NCBI GenBank assembly: GCA_023078555.1
Contig: CM041197.1
Span: 9,084,842-9,148,841 of the forward strand
Source of the DNA: Ulva prolifera
Lineage: Eukaryota; Chlorophyta; Ulvophyceae; Ulvales; Ulvaceae
DNA: 64,000 bases
Direction: 5' to 3'
Shown piece by piece: positions 51,189-60,559 of the stretch (position 1 is the first letter of the stretch; the number at the start of each line of letters is the position of its first letter). Position numbers and translations under genes: made by a program. The notes beneath the pieces were generated by a model. It made no database searches. It was given only the letters and a program-made list of their open reading frames with translations, and was not told where the DNA came from.

Positions 51189-53702
51189 ATGAATCTTAAA
51201 GATGTCAAGCTTGGCATTGAGCTCACTCAAGCCAATGCTGTCCAATGGTTTCAGCGGATGGAAATCTTGCTTAGAAGCCTTGAATGCTGGACCGCCGTTG
51301 CCAATGATGCTGGTGACGTTGCTCATAAAAACGCAGCTCGACTTGCACTTGCATGCAATGTCGGAGATGATTTAATACATCAAGTCAGCCCCACAGCATC
51401 TCCCAAAGACATATGGGACGTGCTGAAGAAGCAGTTCTCCGGTGTCAGTTCGGCTCGGAAGATAGCCTTATCTCGAGCTCAAGCTAGCTTCAGAAAAAAT
51501 GCTGATGAGTCACTTGACACCTTCATCACCAGAGCAGAGCATTTACGTGCTGAATTGATCTCAGCACAAATGCACAAGGAAGACGAGTTTGTACTCACGT
51601 TTCTAGCTGCCCTTGATGAATCTGACTTCTCATCATGGGCTCAAGCCACATCGGCTCGGCCCACTCTGCCCTCATTTGATGATGTGACTGAGAATCTCAG
51701 AGGCACCTTCTATCAGAAGCTGCATGACACGTCATCATCATCCCGGTCCGGAGCTTATCAGATAAGCTCAGATCAGAGACCTCAATGTGAGTATTGCCAC
51801 AGACCAGGCCATCAGATTCTCCAGTGCTTCAAACTGAAGAATGATCAGCTTTCCTATGAGAATGATCCCAATGCTGGCCGAGGCGCAGGCCGTGGTAGAG
51901 GCCGTGGCAGAGGCCGTGGCCGAGGCCGTGGCCGTGGATATCGTGGCAGTGGCAGAGGTTCTGGTGCCAATGCTAATCAAGCATCTGGCCCTCCAAGCAC
52001 CAGCGCATTTGTTTGCATTGCAAATGCTGCGTCCTCACAAGAGTCCAGATGGCTCTTTGATTCAGCAGCTACCGATCACATGGTGAATCGAGCTGAGTAT
52101 CTGCATGACATTACTGCCGTGCAATCAACGTGTACTGTAGCCAACAACCAGACCGAGGAAGTTTCAGCCGTTGGCACAGTCAAGCTGACCAATCATTGCG
52201 GTGAAGAGGTCGAGCTGAAGAATGTGCTGCTTGTTCCGAAGCTGCAAGACAATCTGATATCTCTCAGCCGTGCTGATGAAGCAGGGCTCTCGTACACAGG
52301 CGAGAAAGACAAGATTATTCTTTGCAATGGCTCCAAGCAGCTCTTGAGAGGCGACAAAGTCAATCGTCTCTACTGTGTACAGTGTGAGCCGATCATCTCA
52401 GATCAGGTGATACAGGCTGCTGCTGCATCCCATGTGAATGATGCCATCATATGGCATCGCAGATTCGGCCATGCAGGCCACAGCACCTTGGCAAAGATGT
52501 CCCGAGGAGAGACTGTGCAAGGCCTGCCCCCAGCTCGTGTGTTTGATGAACAGCTCAAGTCAACAGCTGTGTGCACCCCGTGTGCAATAGGGAGGATGAA
52601 GAGAGAATCATTTCCCGCAACACACCGCAGAGCATCTGCCAAGCTGGAGCGTCTGCACACTGATATCGCAGGACCATTTGAAACATCCGCAGGTGGTGCC
52701 AATTACTACCTGATGGTCGTTGATGACTTCAGTGGCTATAAAGTCATCGTCCCGATTGCCAGAAAATCTGATGCAGCAGATGCACTGATGAATCTCATTC
52801 CGAAACTTGAGAAGAAGTACAATGCCACTGTTCGTGCCGTGCGCTTTGATCGCGACACAGTGTTTCTGTCCAACAAAGTGCAGTCCTTCCTCAATGACAG
52901 GCACATTGAGTCACAAGAAACATCAGGCTACAGCCCAGCTGAGAATGGGCATGCAGAGCGAGGCATCGGCTCTTGCTCAGTTTTGCGTGACTCTCTGATG
53001 GCAGATGCAGGCTTAAAGAAGAAGTATTGGGCAGAGGCAGCAATGCATGCCGTGTACCTGTCCAACATCATGTCCAGTGAAGGTGAGCCATCATCATGGC
53101 AGCTCCTGAAAGGCACCAAGCCTGATATCAGCAATTTGCACATCTGGGGCTGCACGTGCTTCGTGCGAGTCCCATCCGAGAAGCGCAAGAAAGGTCAACT
53201 CCCAGCCAAAGCAGTCGTGGGTAAGCATCTTGGCTATGCTCAGCCAAATTTCAAAGCATTCAGAATCCTGCTTCCTGATGGCAAGGTCCAGATCTCCAGA
53301 GATGTGAGGTTTGATGAGTCGGCAGCACCAGCAAGCGATGATCGCTTCGACATGTTGTCAGATGTGATGGACGCAGCAGCGCCGCCACAAGCGCCACCGC
53401 AAGCGCCACCACAAGCAGCATCGCAATCACAGCCTCAGATTCAGCAGCAATTGCAGCAGCAAATTTCTCTGCCATTGCCGCCGGCGCATGTGCAGCCACT
53501 CATGTCGACAAATCCGCTCTATGATGAACAAGAGCAAGCGCCTGAGGATCCAGCTCCAGAAGAGGAACCTTCTGAAGAGTCCGCCGTGCAACCCGTCATG
53601 CCACGGCGCAATCCTCCGCGCAAACGACAGCCGCCTCAGGATCCTTATCGGCAATTCATGCACGGTCTCCCACGCAACGCCCATGTGAATTTTCGGCTGT
53701 AG
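51189..53702 (+). CDS. A5 ORF1: Gag-protease-integrase polyprotein
   Basis: 837 residues. Gag comprises a capsid-like region (DVLKKQFSGVSSARKIALSR), a CCHC zinc knuckle at about residues 200-213 (CEYCHRPGHQILQC) and a Gly-Arg repeat box at about 226-255. Aspartic protease is FDSAATDHM at about 290. The integrase N-terminal finger is WHRRFGHAGH...CTPC at about 420-465. The integrase core has catalytic Asp in HTDIAGPF (about 490), Asp in FDRDTVF (about 553) and Glu in ENGHAERG (about 583). A Gln/Pro-rich tail with RRNPPRKRQPP follows. The start ATG lies 45 bases after the LTR. It ends at UAG; RT is in the -1 frame. In most copia elements these domains and RT form one ORF. Confidence 0.92.
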   Translation: MNLKDVKLGIELTQANAVQWFQRMEILLRSLECWTAVANDAGDVAHKNAARLALACNVGDDLIHQVSPTASPKDIWDVLKKQFSGVSSARKIALSRAQASFRKNADESLDTFITRAEHLRAELISAQMHKEDEFVLTFLAALDESDFSSWAQATSARPTLPSFDDVTENLRGTFYQKLHDTSSSSRSGAYQISSDQRPQCEYCHRPGHQILQCFKLKNDQLSYENDPNAGRGAGRGRGRGRGRGRGRGRGYRGSGRGSGANANQASGPPSTSAFVCIANAASSQESRWLFDSAATDHMVNRAEYLHDITAVQSTCTVANNQTEEVSAVGTVKLTNHCGEEVELKNVLLVPKLQDNLISLSRADEAGLSYTGEKDKIILCNGSKQLLRGDKVNRLYCVQCEPIISDQVIQAAAASHVNDAIIWHRRFGHAGHSTLAKMSRGETVQGLPPARVFDEQLKSTAVCTPCAIGRMKRESFPATHRRASAKLERLHTDIAGPFETSAGGANYYLMVVDDFSGYKVIVPIARKSDAADALMNLIPKLEKKYNATVRAVRFDRDTVFLSNKVQSFLNDRHIESQETSGYSPAENGHAERGIGSCSVLRDSLMADAGLKKKYWAEAAMHAVYLSNIMSSEGEPSSWQLLKGTKPDISNLHIWGCTCFVRVPSEKRKKGQLPAKAVVGKHLGYAQPNFKAFRILLPDGKVQISRDVRFDESAAPASDDRFDMLSDVMDAAAPPQAPPQAPPQAASQSQPQIQQQLQQQISLPLPPAHVQPLMSTNPLYDEQEQAPEDPAPEEEPSEESAVQPVMPRRNPPRKRQPPQDPYRQFMHGLPRNAHVNFRL

Positions 53703-53719
53703 GGCTCGCTCCTGAGCCC
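53687..53719 (+). promoter_or_regulatory. Putative -1 frameshift site, copia A5
   Basis: G AAU UUU (53687-53693) in ORF1 phase, spacer CGGCUGUA (8 nt), hairpin GGGCUCG-CUCC-UGAGCCC (53702-53719) beginning at the UAG G. Relative to A1, one U-G pair has become C-G. Slippage on UUU would bypass the stop and enter ORF2. Confidence 0.65.
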
Positions 53720-55252
53720 TTGACCATTGAAGCAGCACTTGCTGGACCTGAAGCGCCGTTTTGGCAAGTTGCAGCTGATGAGGAGTACAATTCTCTCGTG
53801 TCAATGAATGCATGGGAACTCATGGCAGTGCCACGTGACAAAAAGGCCATTCCATCCAAATGGGTGTTCAAGAGGAAGTTGAACGCAGATGGTTCAATTG
53901 AGCGCTACAAAGCGCGCCTTGTGATCAAAGGCTTCTTTCAAAGACCTGGAGTAGACTACAATGCAGTCTTTTCTCCAGTTGTGCGTGCAAGCACAGTCCG
54001 CCTGTTCTTCTCTATCGTGGCAAGCTTTGATCTTGAGTGCCATGCCATTGATATAAAAAATGCCTTCATCCAAGGCGATCTAGAAGAGCAGATATTCATG
54101 CAACAGCCCGCGGGATATGATGACAACACAGGCCGTGCTTGTCTCTTGAACAAGAGTCTGTATGGCCTCAAGCAGGCTCCACGTGTGTGGAACAAGCTGC
54201 TCTCAGCCCACATTGTCTTCCTGGGATTTGTCCAGAACAAGAGCGATGGTGCATTGTTCATGTTGTTCTCTGAGCAACTCGGCTTTGTCCTCCTCCTCTG
54301 TTATGTGGACGACATTCAGATTGCTGCCAAGAAATTGAGCAGCGTTCAGAAGATCAAGCAAGCAATCTTGCTCAAATTCCCTGGGAAAGATCTGGGTGAG
54401 TCAAAGTTCTTCCTGCAAATGTCAATTCAACGAAATCGCCAACAGAAGCTCGTCTACTTAAAGCAGCAACGCCACATTGAAAAGCTGATTGATGAGCACA
54501 ATCTTCAAGATGCATGGCCGGTGTCAATCCCAATGATCGTCAATGTATATAAAGACCCATCAGGTCAAACAATCACAGATCCAACCGCCATTTCGCAGTA
54601 CAAGTCTATTGTGGGAGCTCTTCTCCACATTGCCAACCACACCAGGCCAGATGTTGCGTTCGCTGTCTCCTACCTGGCCAGATTTACTGCTCAGCCAACA
54701 TGCAGCAACTTTGCTAGGCTGAAAGATGTGCTGCTATACCTGCATGGCACTGCTTCCTACAGCTTGAGACTAGGAGGCCCTGAATGTGCATTGCATGGTT
54801 TCTGTGATTCTGATTGGGCTGGTTGTGTGTATACAAGGAAATCAACGACAGGCTTCATTGTGAAGTGCGGCATAGGTAGCATTGTTTGGAAGTGTTCCAA
54901 GCAGGCCACCGTGAGTCGCTCATCATCAGAAGCAGAATACATAGCAGCTGGAGAGATTGCAAAAGAAGTACAGTATCTATACGACATGGCTTCTCAAGTG
55001 GGCCTTCCTCCAGCTTGTATACCAATAGGGATTGACAACAGGGCGGCGAAGAGTTTAATTGAAGATCCACTTTCGGCTGCCCGGACTAAGCACATAGAAA
55101 TTGTTTTCCATCATGTGAGAGAGAAGGTGAAGCGACAGCAGATGAGATTCATACCAGTTCCAACAGCTGACAACCCAGCTGATGTTTTAACGAAGCCACT
55201 GTCGCAACAGATGTTTGAGAAGCATCGACAGACGCTTGGCGTTGTGCCCTAG
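53693..55252 (+). CDS. A5 ORF2: reverse transcriptase-RNase H (-1 frame)
   Basis: 520 codons including the stop, from the presumed slip point. It begins SAVGLAPEPLTIEAALAGPE, the sequence that normally links integrase to RT in copia polyproteins. RT: WELMAVP, KWVFKRKL, HAIDIKNAFIQG, LLCYVDDIQIAA. RNase H: GFCDSDWAG, VSRSSSEAEYIAA, IGIDNRAAKSL, RTKHIEIVFHHVRE, ADVLTKPLSQQMF. No early ATG is suited to independent initiation, so a Gag-Pro-Int-RT-RH fusion is inferred. All catalytic residues are present. Confidence 0.88.
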   Translation, partial: SAVGLAPEPLTIEAALAGPEAPFWQVAADEEYNSLVSMNAWELMAVPRDKKAIPSKWVFKRKLNADGSIERYKARLVIKGFFQRPGVDYNAVFSPVVRASTVRLFFSIVASFDLECHAIDIKNAFIQGDLEEQIFMQQPAGYDDNTGRACLLNKSLYGLKQAPRVWNKLLSAHIVFLGFVQNKSDGALFMLFSEQLGFVLLLCYVDDIQIAAKKLSSVQKIKQAILLKFPGKDLGESKFFLQMSIQRNRQQKLVYLKQQRHIEKLIDEHNLQDAWPVSIPMIVNVYKDPSGQTITDPTAISQYKSIVGALLHIANHTRPDVAFAVSYLARFTAQPTCSNFARLKDVLLYLHGTASYSLRLGGPECALHGFCDSDWAGCVYTRKSTTGFIVKCGIGSIVWKCSKQATVSRSSSEAEYIAAGEIAKEVQYLYDMASQVGLPPACIPIGIDNRAAKSLIEDPLSAARTKHIEIVFHHVREKVKRQQMRFIPVPTADNPADVLTKPLSQQMFEKHRQTLGVVP

Positions 55253-55264
55253 ACTATGGGGGCG

Positions 55265-55572
55265 TGTTAAGAGAAGTGTGTTTAGCCTAGTGCTGAGCGC
55301 CCGCTGAGTAGACATGCTGACTCGCGCTGACTCGCGCTGACACGTGCTGAGTCAATGTAGCGGCTAATGCATATCATGCAGCAACAGTGTGCTGGTGGTC
55401 ATGACTGTGGGATATTGATCTGCATATAGTGTAGCTGTAGTTAGTGAGCATCACAGAGTGCTTGCTAACGACCCACATGTCGTGACAGGTGTGACCTCAA
55501 ACTCATTTCATCAATATGTCGCCATCTCTCATGTAACACAGAGTGCTTGCTAACGACCCACATGTCGTGACA
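55265..55572 (+). repeat. Copia A5 3' LTR
   Basis: 308 bp; GCTGGTGG in place of GCTAGTGG is the one difference seen from the 5' LTR. Confidence 0.9.
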
Positions 55573-56683
55573 CGGTGGCTCAACGGGTCGTTGCTGACGG
55601 CCCCGCCGTGTTCCAGCGGCTCGACGGGCCTGCCGCGCCGGCGATGCAGCGCGACTGGGACTGCATACGCGGCGTCTTGCCCGACGTCGAGGAGTGGGTC
55701 TCGAAGGTCTCCGACAAGATCGATGGTGGCTCACCGGCGGACTTCTCCAGCAAAGGAGTGCGTCATGTTCTCCCCTTTTTGCAGCATGCAGTGTCTAGGT
55801 CCATGGGTGACAAGGCCGGCAAGGCGTTCCTGGATGGCATGGACTTGAGCACAGAGGCAGGCAGGCTCGGTGCTGCTCGAGTGCGCAGTGCCCGCGGTGC
55901 CCCTGGCAGCGCCTTCTTGTCCGCCCTCCCTGGCCGGCGGCGGCTGTACACCACCATCGGTAACCACTCCCTCACCACCATCCTTCGCCACCGCCTCGGT
56001 GAGCGAGTCAGCGGCCCCGTGGAGATGCCGCCATGCGATTGCTCCGGCGAGAGCGTCGGACGCGGAGACCATGCTATGCTGTGTACCCGAAACAACAAGG
56101 ATATTTCGTCGCGCCATGATGATTTTGCTCTTGCAATGCGCCATCTTCATTCTTGTGCTTCGGTGACCACGAGCATATAGAGCCGCCGTATGCCGGCGTG
56201 CATGGGGAGCACGGAGCAGGGGCCGTGGGGGAGCACCGAGCGGACATCCTCGCGATCTTGCCGGGGGGGCGTCATGTCATGGTGGACGTGACGGTGACGC
56301 ACCCGCTCGGGAAGAAAGCTTTGAGTAGGGGGTCGCACCGGGAGGATGCCTCAGCGGCGAAGGTCGCGGAGCAGCTCAAGCGGAGTGATTGGGAGAAGTT
56401 TGCTGATAAGCCGCAGTATGAGTTTGTTCCGTTTGCGGTTGAGTCCTATGGGAAGTTCGGGCCGCGGGCTGAGGCGTACATCAGGGAGTTGGGTGAGATT
56501 GCTGCGGCATCAGGCCGGGTCTCCAAGTCGGTGTTTGTGATGAATGCGTACAGGTTGCTTTCGTCTGTGTTGCAGAAGGGCAATGCGACAATGTATGCGC
56601 GCACACTGACGGCCGTCGCCCGTTCGTGCGGCAAGCATTTCACCCATGGCTTTGATGTGCCGGTGGATGACTTTGTGGGTTGA
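55573..56683 (+). pseudogene. LINE L3 linker and restriction-like endonuclease
   Basis: It encodes AQRVVADGPAVFQRLDG onward, CDCSGESVGRGDHAMLC, then HRADILAILPGGRHVMVDVT. A 2-base TA duplication near 56180 (AGCATATAGAG versus AGCATAGAG in L2) shifts the frame inside the endonuclease. It ends at the TGA near 56683. Confidence 0.8.
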
Positions 56684-56848
56684 GTGCTCTGGTCGTGGGG
56701 CGTTTGATGCATTTGTGGTTGGTTGTTGTCTGGGGTTTTTGCTGTGATGCTTTCTTGTGGTTGCTGGTGTGGCAGCCGGTCGCTGGTTTGGCTTGATGTT
56801 GTTTGTTTGCTTTGCCATACAATGGCCGGATATGTGTAACTTATCAAC

Positions 56849-57007
56849 CCTACTCAAAGCTTTCTTCCCGAGCGGGTGCGTCACCGTCACGTCCACCATG
56901 ACATGACGCCCCCCCGGCAAGATCGCGAGGATGTCCGCTCGGTGCTCCCCCACGGCCCCTGCTCCGTGCTCCCCATGCACGCCGGCATACGGCGGCTCTA
57001 TGCTCGT
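56849..57007 (-). mobile_element. LINE L4 endonuclease fragment (right end of 21.5-kb insertion)
   Basis: It matches LINE L2 at about 40000-40158 (endonuclease coding, minus strand) and ends at the GGATGGT TSD (57008-57014). LINE L3 inserted into it on the left. Confidence 0.75.
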
Positions 57008-57675
57008 GGATGGTAGGAGAATGTCAGCTGCAATGCAATGCCTAGGTGATCACAAAGGGATGTGAAAAATTTATTGTTCCACTGCGTACCGCGGTCACTA
57101 CAAATGCCAAGTGGCAGGCCATAATGGGGGTATATGTGCTGGAAAAACAATGCAGCGAATCCGGGACCATTCAGAGTAGACACTGTGGGGATCAATCTTA
57201 CCATCTTGCTGAATTGATCAACAAATACAACAATGCAATTGTGACCAGACGTGGAGTTAGGCAGTTGCGTGATCATGTCTACACTCACGACACGCCAGCA
57301 TGCAGAAGGTACAGGTAGTGGGGACATGACTGCCTCCCGCTCCGATGGGGACTTCATGGTCTGACAGCTATGGCATTGTGACACAAATTTCTTGACATCT
57401 TTGTGTATATCTGGCCAGTAAAATGAGTCTGTGATCAATGATGCTGTGCGAGAGACACCCATGTGTGCATGCCAGGGGTGTACGTGGTGCCACAACAGAA
57501 TTTGCCGGCGCAAGTGATCATGATCAGGGACAACAATCTTGTTCTTGTGCAGATAAATCTGGTGCTTAGGGTCGTAATGGTATGATGCAGGTGGCTCGGC
57601 AAAATCAGAATCATGTGCATAGCCACTACGCAATCGCTGCCAGAAGTCGTCCGCGTGCAGATCTAGAGTCAAGTA
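57008..57675 (-). pseudogene. Gypsy G2 integrase: HHCC finger and first catalytic residues
   Basis: Reading leftward: HPWHAHMG ... CHSCQTMKSP (HHCC finger), VVSVDMITQLP (first Asp) and GICSDRGTQWNNKFF (second Asp), then SYHP, which continues as HPRANGQVE at 35488. It was cut at 57675 by copia A6. Confidence 0.85.
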
Positions 57676-57984
57676 TGTTGAGAGAAGTTTGTTTAGCCTA
57701 GTGCTGAGCGCCCGCTGAGTAGACATGCTGACTCGCGCTGACTCGCGCTGACTCGTGCTGAGTCAATGTAGCGGCTAATGCATATCATGCAGCAACAGTG
57801 TGCTAGTGGTCATGACTGTGGGATATTGATCTGCATATAGTGTAGCTGTAGTTAGTGAGCATCACAGAGTGCTCGCTAACGACCCACATGTCGTGACAGG
57901 TGTGACCTCAAACTCATTGCATAAATATGTCGCCCTCTCTCATGTCAACACAGAGTGCTTGCTAACGACCCACATGTCGTGACA
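57676..57984 (+). repeat. Copia A6 5' LTR
   Basis: 309 bp, with private changes GAAGTTTG and GTGCTCGC. Confidence 0.9.
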
Positions 57985-58028
57985 GATTATGGGCTTTTGA
58001 CGAATCCACTGCGTTTCAAAGATCTGAA

Positions 58029-60542
58029 ATGAATCTTAAAGATGTCAAGCTTGGCATTGAGCTCACTCAAGCCAATGCTGTCCAATGGTTTCAGCGGATG
58101 GAAATCCTGCTTAGAAGCCTTGAATGCTGGACCGCCGTTGCCAATGATGCTGGTGACGTTGCTCATAAAAACGCAGCTCGACTTGCACTTGCATGCAATG
58201 TCGGAGATGATTTAATACATCAAGTCAGCCCCACAGCATCTCCCAAAGACATATGGGACGTGCTGAAGAAGCAGTTCTCCGGTGTCAGTTCGGCTCGGAA
58301 GATAGCCTTATCTCGAGCTCAAGCCAGCTTCAGGAAAAATGCTGATGAGTCACTCGACACCTTCATCACCAGAGCAGAGCATTTACGTGCTGAATTGATC
58401 TCAGCACAAATGCACAAGGAAGACGAGTTTGTTCTCACATTTCTAGCTGCTCTTGATGAATCTGACTTCTCATCATGGGCTCAAGCCACATCGGCTCGGC
58501 CCACTCTGCCCTCATTTGATGACGTGACTGAGAATCTCAGAGGCACCTTCTATCAGAAGCTGCATGACACGTCATCATCATCCCGGTCCGGAGCTTATCA
58601 GATAAGCTCAGATCAGAGACCTCAATGTGAGTATTGCCACAGACCAGGCCATCAGATTCTCCAGTGCTTCAAACTGAAGAATGATCAGCTTTCCTATGAG
58701 AATGATTCCAATGCTGGCCGAGGCGCAGGCCGTGGTAGAGGCCGTGGCAGAGGCCGTGGCCGAGGCCGTGGCCGTGGATATCGTGGCAGTGGCAGAGGTT
58801 CTGGTGCCAATGCTAATCAAGCATCTGGCCCTCCAAGCACCAGCGCATTTGTTTGCATTGCAAATGCTGCGTCCTCACAAGAGTCCACATGGCTCTTTGA
58901 TTCAGCAGCTACCGATCACATGGTGAATCGAGCTGAGTATCTGCATGACATTACTGCCATGCAATCAACATGTACTGTAGCCAACAACCAGACCGAGGAA
59001 GTTTCAGCCGTTGGCACAGTCAAGCTGACCAATCATTGCGGTGAAGAGGTCGAGCTGAAGAATGTGCTGCTTGTTCCGAAGCTGCAAGACAATCTGATAT
59101 CTCTCAGCCGTGCTGATGAAGCAGGGCTCTCGTACACAGGCGAGAAAGACAAGATTATTCTTTGCAATGGCTCCAAGCAGCTCTTGAGAGGCGACAAAGT
59201 CAATCGTCTCTACTGTGTACAGTGTGAGCCGATCATCTCAGATCAGGTGATACAGGCTGCTGCTGCATCCCATGTGAATGATGCCATCATATGGCATCGC
59301 AGATTCGGCCATGCAGGCCACAGCACCTTGGCAAAGATGTCCCGAGGAGAGACTGTGCAAGGCCTGCCCCCAGCTCGTGTGTTTGATGAACAGCTCAAGT
59401 CAACAGCTGTGTGCACCCCGTGTGCAATAGGGAGGATGAAGAGAGAATCATTTCCCGCAACACACCGCAGAGCATCTGCCAAGCTGGAGCGTCTGCACAC
59501 TGATATCGCAGGACCATTTGAAACATCCGCAGGTGGTGCCAATTACTACCTGATGGTCGTTGATGACTTCAGTGGCTATAAAGTCATCGTCCCGATTGCC
59601 AGAAAATCTGATGCAGCAGATGCACTGATGAATCTCATTCCGAAACTTGAGAAGAAGTACAATGCCACTGTTCGTGCCGTGCGCTTTGATCGCGACACAG
59701 TGTTTCTGTCCAACAAAGTGCAGTCCTTCCTCAATGACAGGCACATTGAGTCACAAGAAACATCAGGCTACAGCCCAGCTGAGAACGGGCATGCAGAGCG
59801 AGGCATCGGCTCTTGCTCAGCTTTGCGTGACTCTCTGATGGCAGATGCAGGCTTAAAGAAGAAGTATTGGGCAGAGGCAGCAATGCATGCCGTGTACCTG
59901 TCCAACATCATGTCCAGTGAAGGTGAGCCATCATCATGGCAGCTCCTGAAAGGCACCAAGCCTGATATCAGCAATTTGCACATCTGGGGCTGCACGTGCT
60001 TCGTGCGAGTCCCATCCGAGAAGCGCAAGAAAGGTCAACTCCCAGCCAAAGCAGTCGTGGGTAAGCATCTTGGCTATGCTCAGCCAAATTTCAAAGCATT
60101 CAGAATCCTGCTTCCTGATGGCAAGGTCCAGATCTCCAGAGATGTGAGGTTTGATGAGTCGGCAGCACCAGCAAGCGATGATCGCTTCGACATGTTGTCA
60201 GATGTGATGGACGCAGCAGCGCCGCCACAAGCGCCACCGCAAGCGCCACCACAAGCAGCATCGCAATCACAGCCTCAGATTCAGCAGCAATTGCAGCAGC
60301 AAATTTCTCTGCCATTGCCGCCGGCGCATGTGCAGCCACTCATGTCGACAAATCCGCTCTATGATGAACAAGAGCAAGCGCCTGAGGATGCAGCTCCAGA
60401 AGAGGAACCTTCTGATGAGTCCGCCGTGCAACCCGTCATGCCACGGCGCAATCCTCCGCGCAAACGACAGCCACCTCAGGATCCTTATCGGCAATTCATG
60501 CACGGTCTCCCACGCAACGCCCATGTGAATTTTCGGCTGTAG
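58029..60542 (+). CDS. A6 ORF1: Gag-protease-integrase
   Basis: 837 residues with all family motifs. There is one notable change, ESTWLFDSAATDHM (Thr for Arg), next to the protease motif. It ends at the conserved UAG. Confidence 0.85.
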   Translation: MNLKDVKLGIELTQANAVQWFQRMEILLRSLECWTAVANDAGDVAHKNAARLALACNVGDDLIHQVSPTASPKDIWDVLKKQFSGVSSARKIALSRAQASFRKNADESLDTFITRAEHLRAELISAQMHKEDEFVLTFLAALDESDFSSWAQATSARPTLPSFDDVTENLRGTFYQKLHDTSSSSRSGAYQISSDQRPQCEYCHRPGHQILQCFKLKNDQLSYENDSNAGRGAGRGRGRGRGRGRGRGRGYRGSGRGSGANANQASGPPSTSAFVCIANAASSQESTWLFDSAATDHMVNRAEYLHDITAMQSTCTVANNQTEEVSAVGTVKLTNHCGEEVELKNVLLVPKLQDNLISLSRADEAGLSYTGEKDKIILCNGSKQLLRGDKVNRLYCVQCEPIISDQVIQAAAASHVNDAIIWHRRFGHAGHSTLAKMSRGETVQGLPPARVFDEQLKSTAVCTPCAIGRMKRESFPATHRRASAKLERLHTDIAGPFETSAGGANYYLMVVDDFSGYKVIVPIARKSDAADALMNLIPKLEKKYNATVRAVRFDRDTVFLSNKVQSFLNDRHIESQETSGYSPAENGHAERGIGSCSALRDSLMADAGLKKKYWAEAAMHAVYLSNIMSSEGEPSSWQLLKGTKPDISNLHIWGCTCFVRVPSEKRKKGQLPAKAVVGKHLGYAQPNFKAFRILLPDGKVQISRDVRFDESAAPASDDRFDMLSDVMDAAAPPQAPPQAPPQAASQSQPQIQQQLQQQISLPLPPAHVQPLMSTNPLYDEQEQAPEDAAPEEEPSDESAVQPVMPRRNPPRKRQPPQDPYRQFMHGLPRNAHVNFRL

Positions 60543-60559
60543 GGCTTGCTCCTGAGCCC
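60527..60559 (+). promoter_or_regulatory. Putative -1 frameshift site, copia A6
   Basis: Same slip site, spacer and hairpin as A1; hairpin at 60542-60559. Confidence 0.6.

Larger units (their letters stand above)
50837..55572 (+). mobile_element. Copia A5: complete, apparently intact LTR retrotransposon, TSD CGGTG
   Basis: 4736 bp. LTRs at 50837-51144 and 55265-55572 (308 bp) differ at one visible base. TSD CGGTG is at 50832-50836 and 55573-55577. The primer site is 51145-51154, the purine tract CTATGGGGGCG just before 55265, and both ORFs are open. It is the best candidate for a recently active, autonomous copy. Confidence 0.95.
49310..56848 (+). mobile_element. LINE L3, 5'-truncated, split by TRIM T2 and copia A5
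   Basis: Pieces 49310-49744, 50066-50836 and 55573-56848 join precisely after removal of T2 (TSD CAACT) and A5 (TSD CGGTG). They run from the RT fingers (ARGFQAALDFVNLML) to the ORF end and 3' UTR, ending GTGTAACTTAT at 56844. The 5' end lies head-to-head with L2. Confidence 0.85.
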
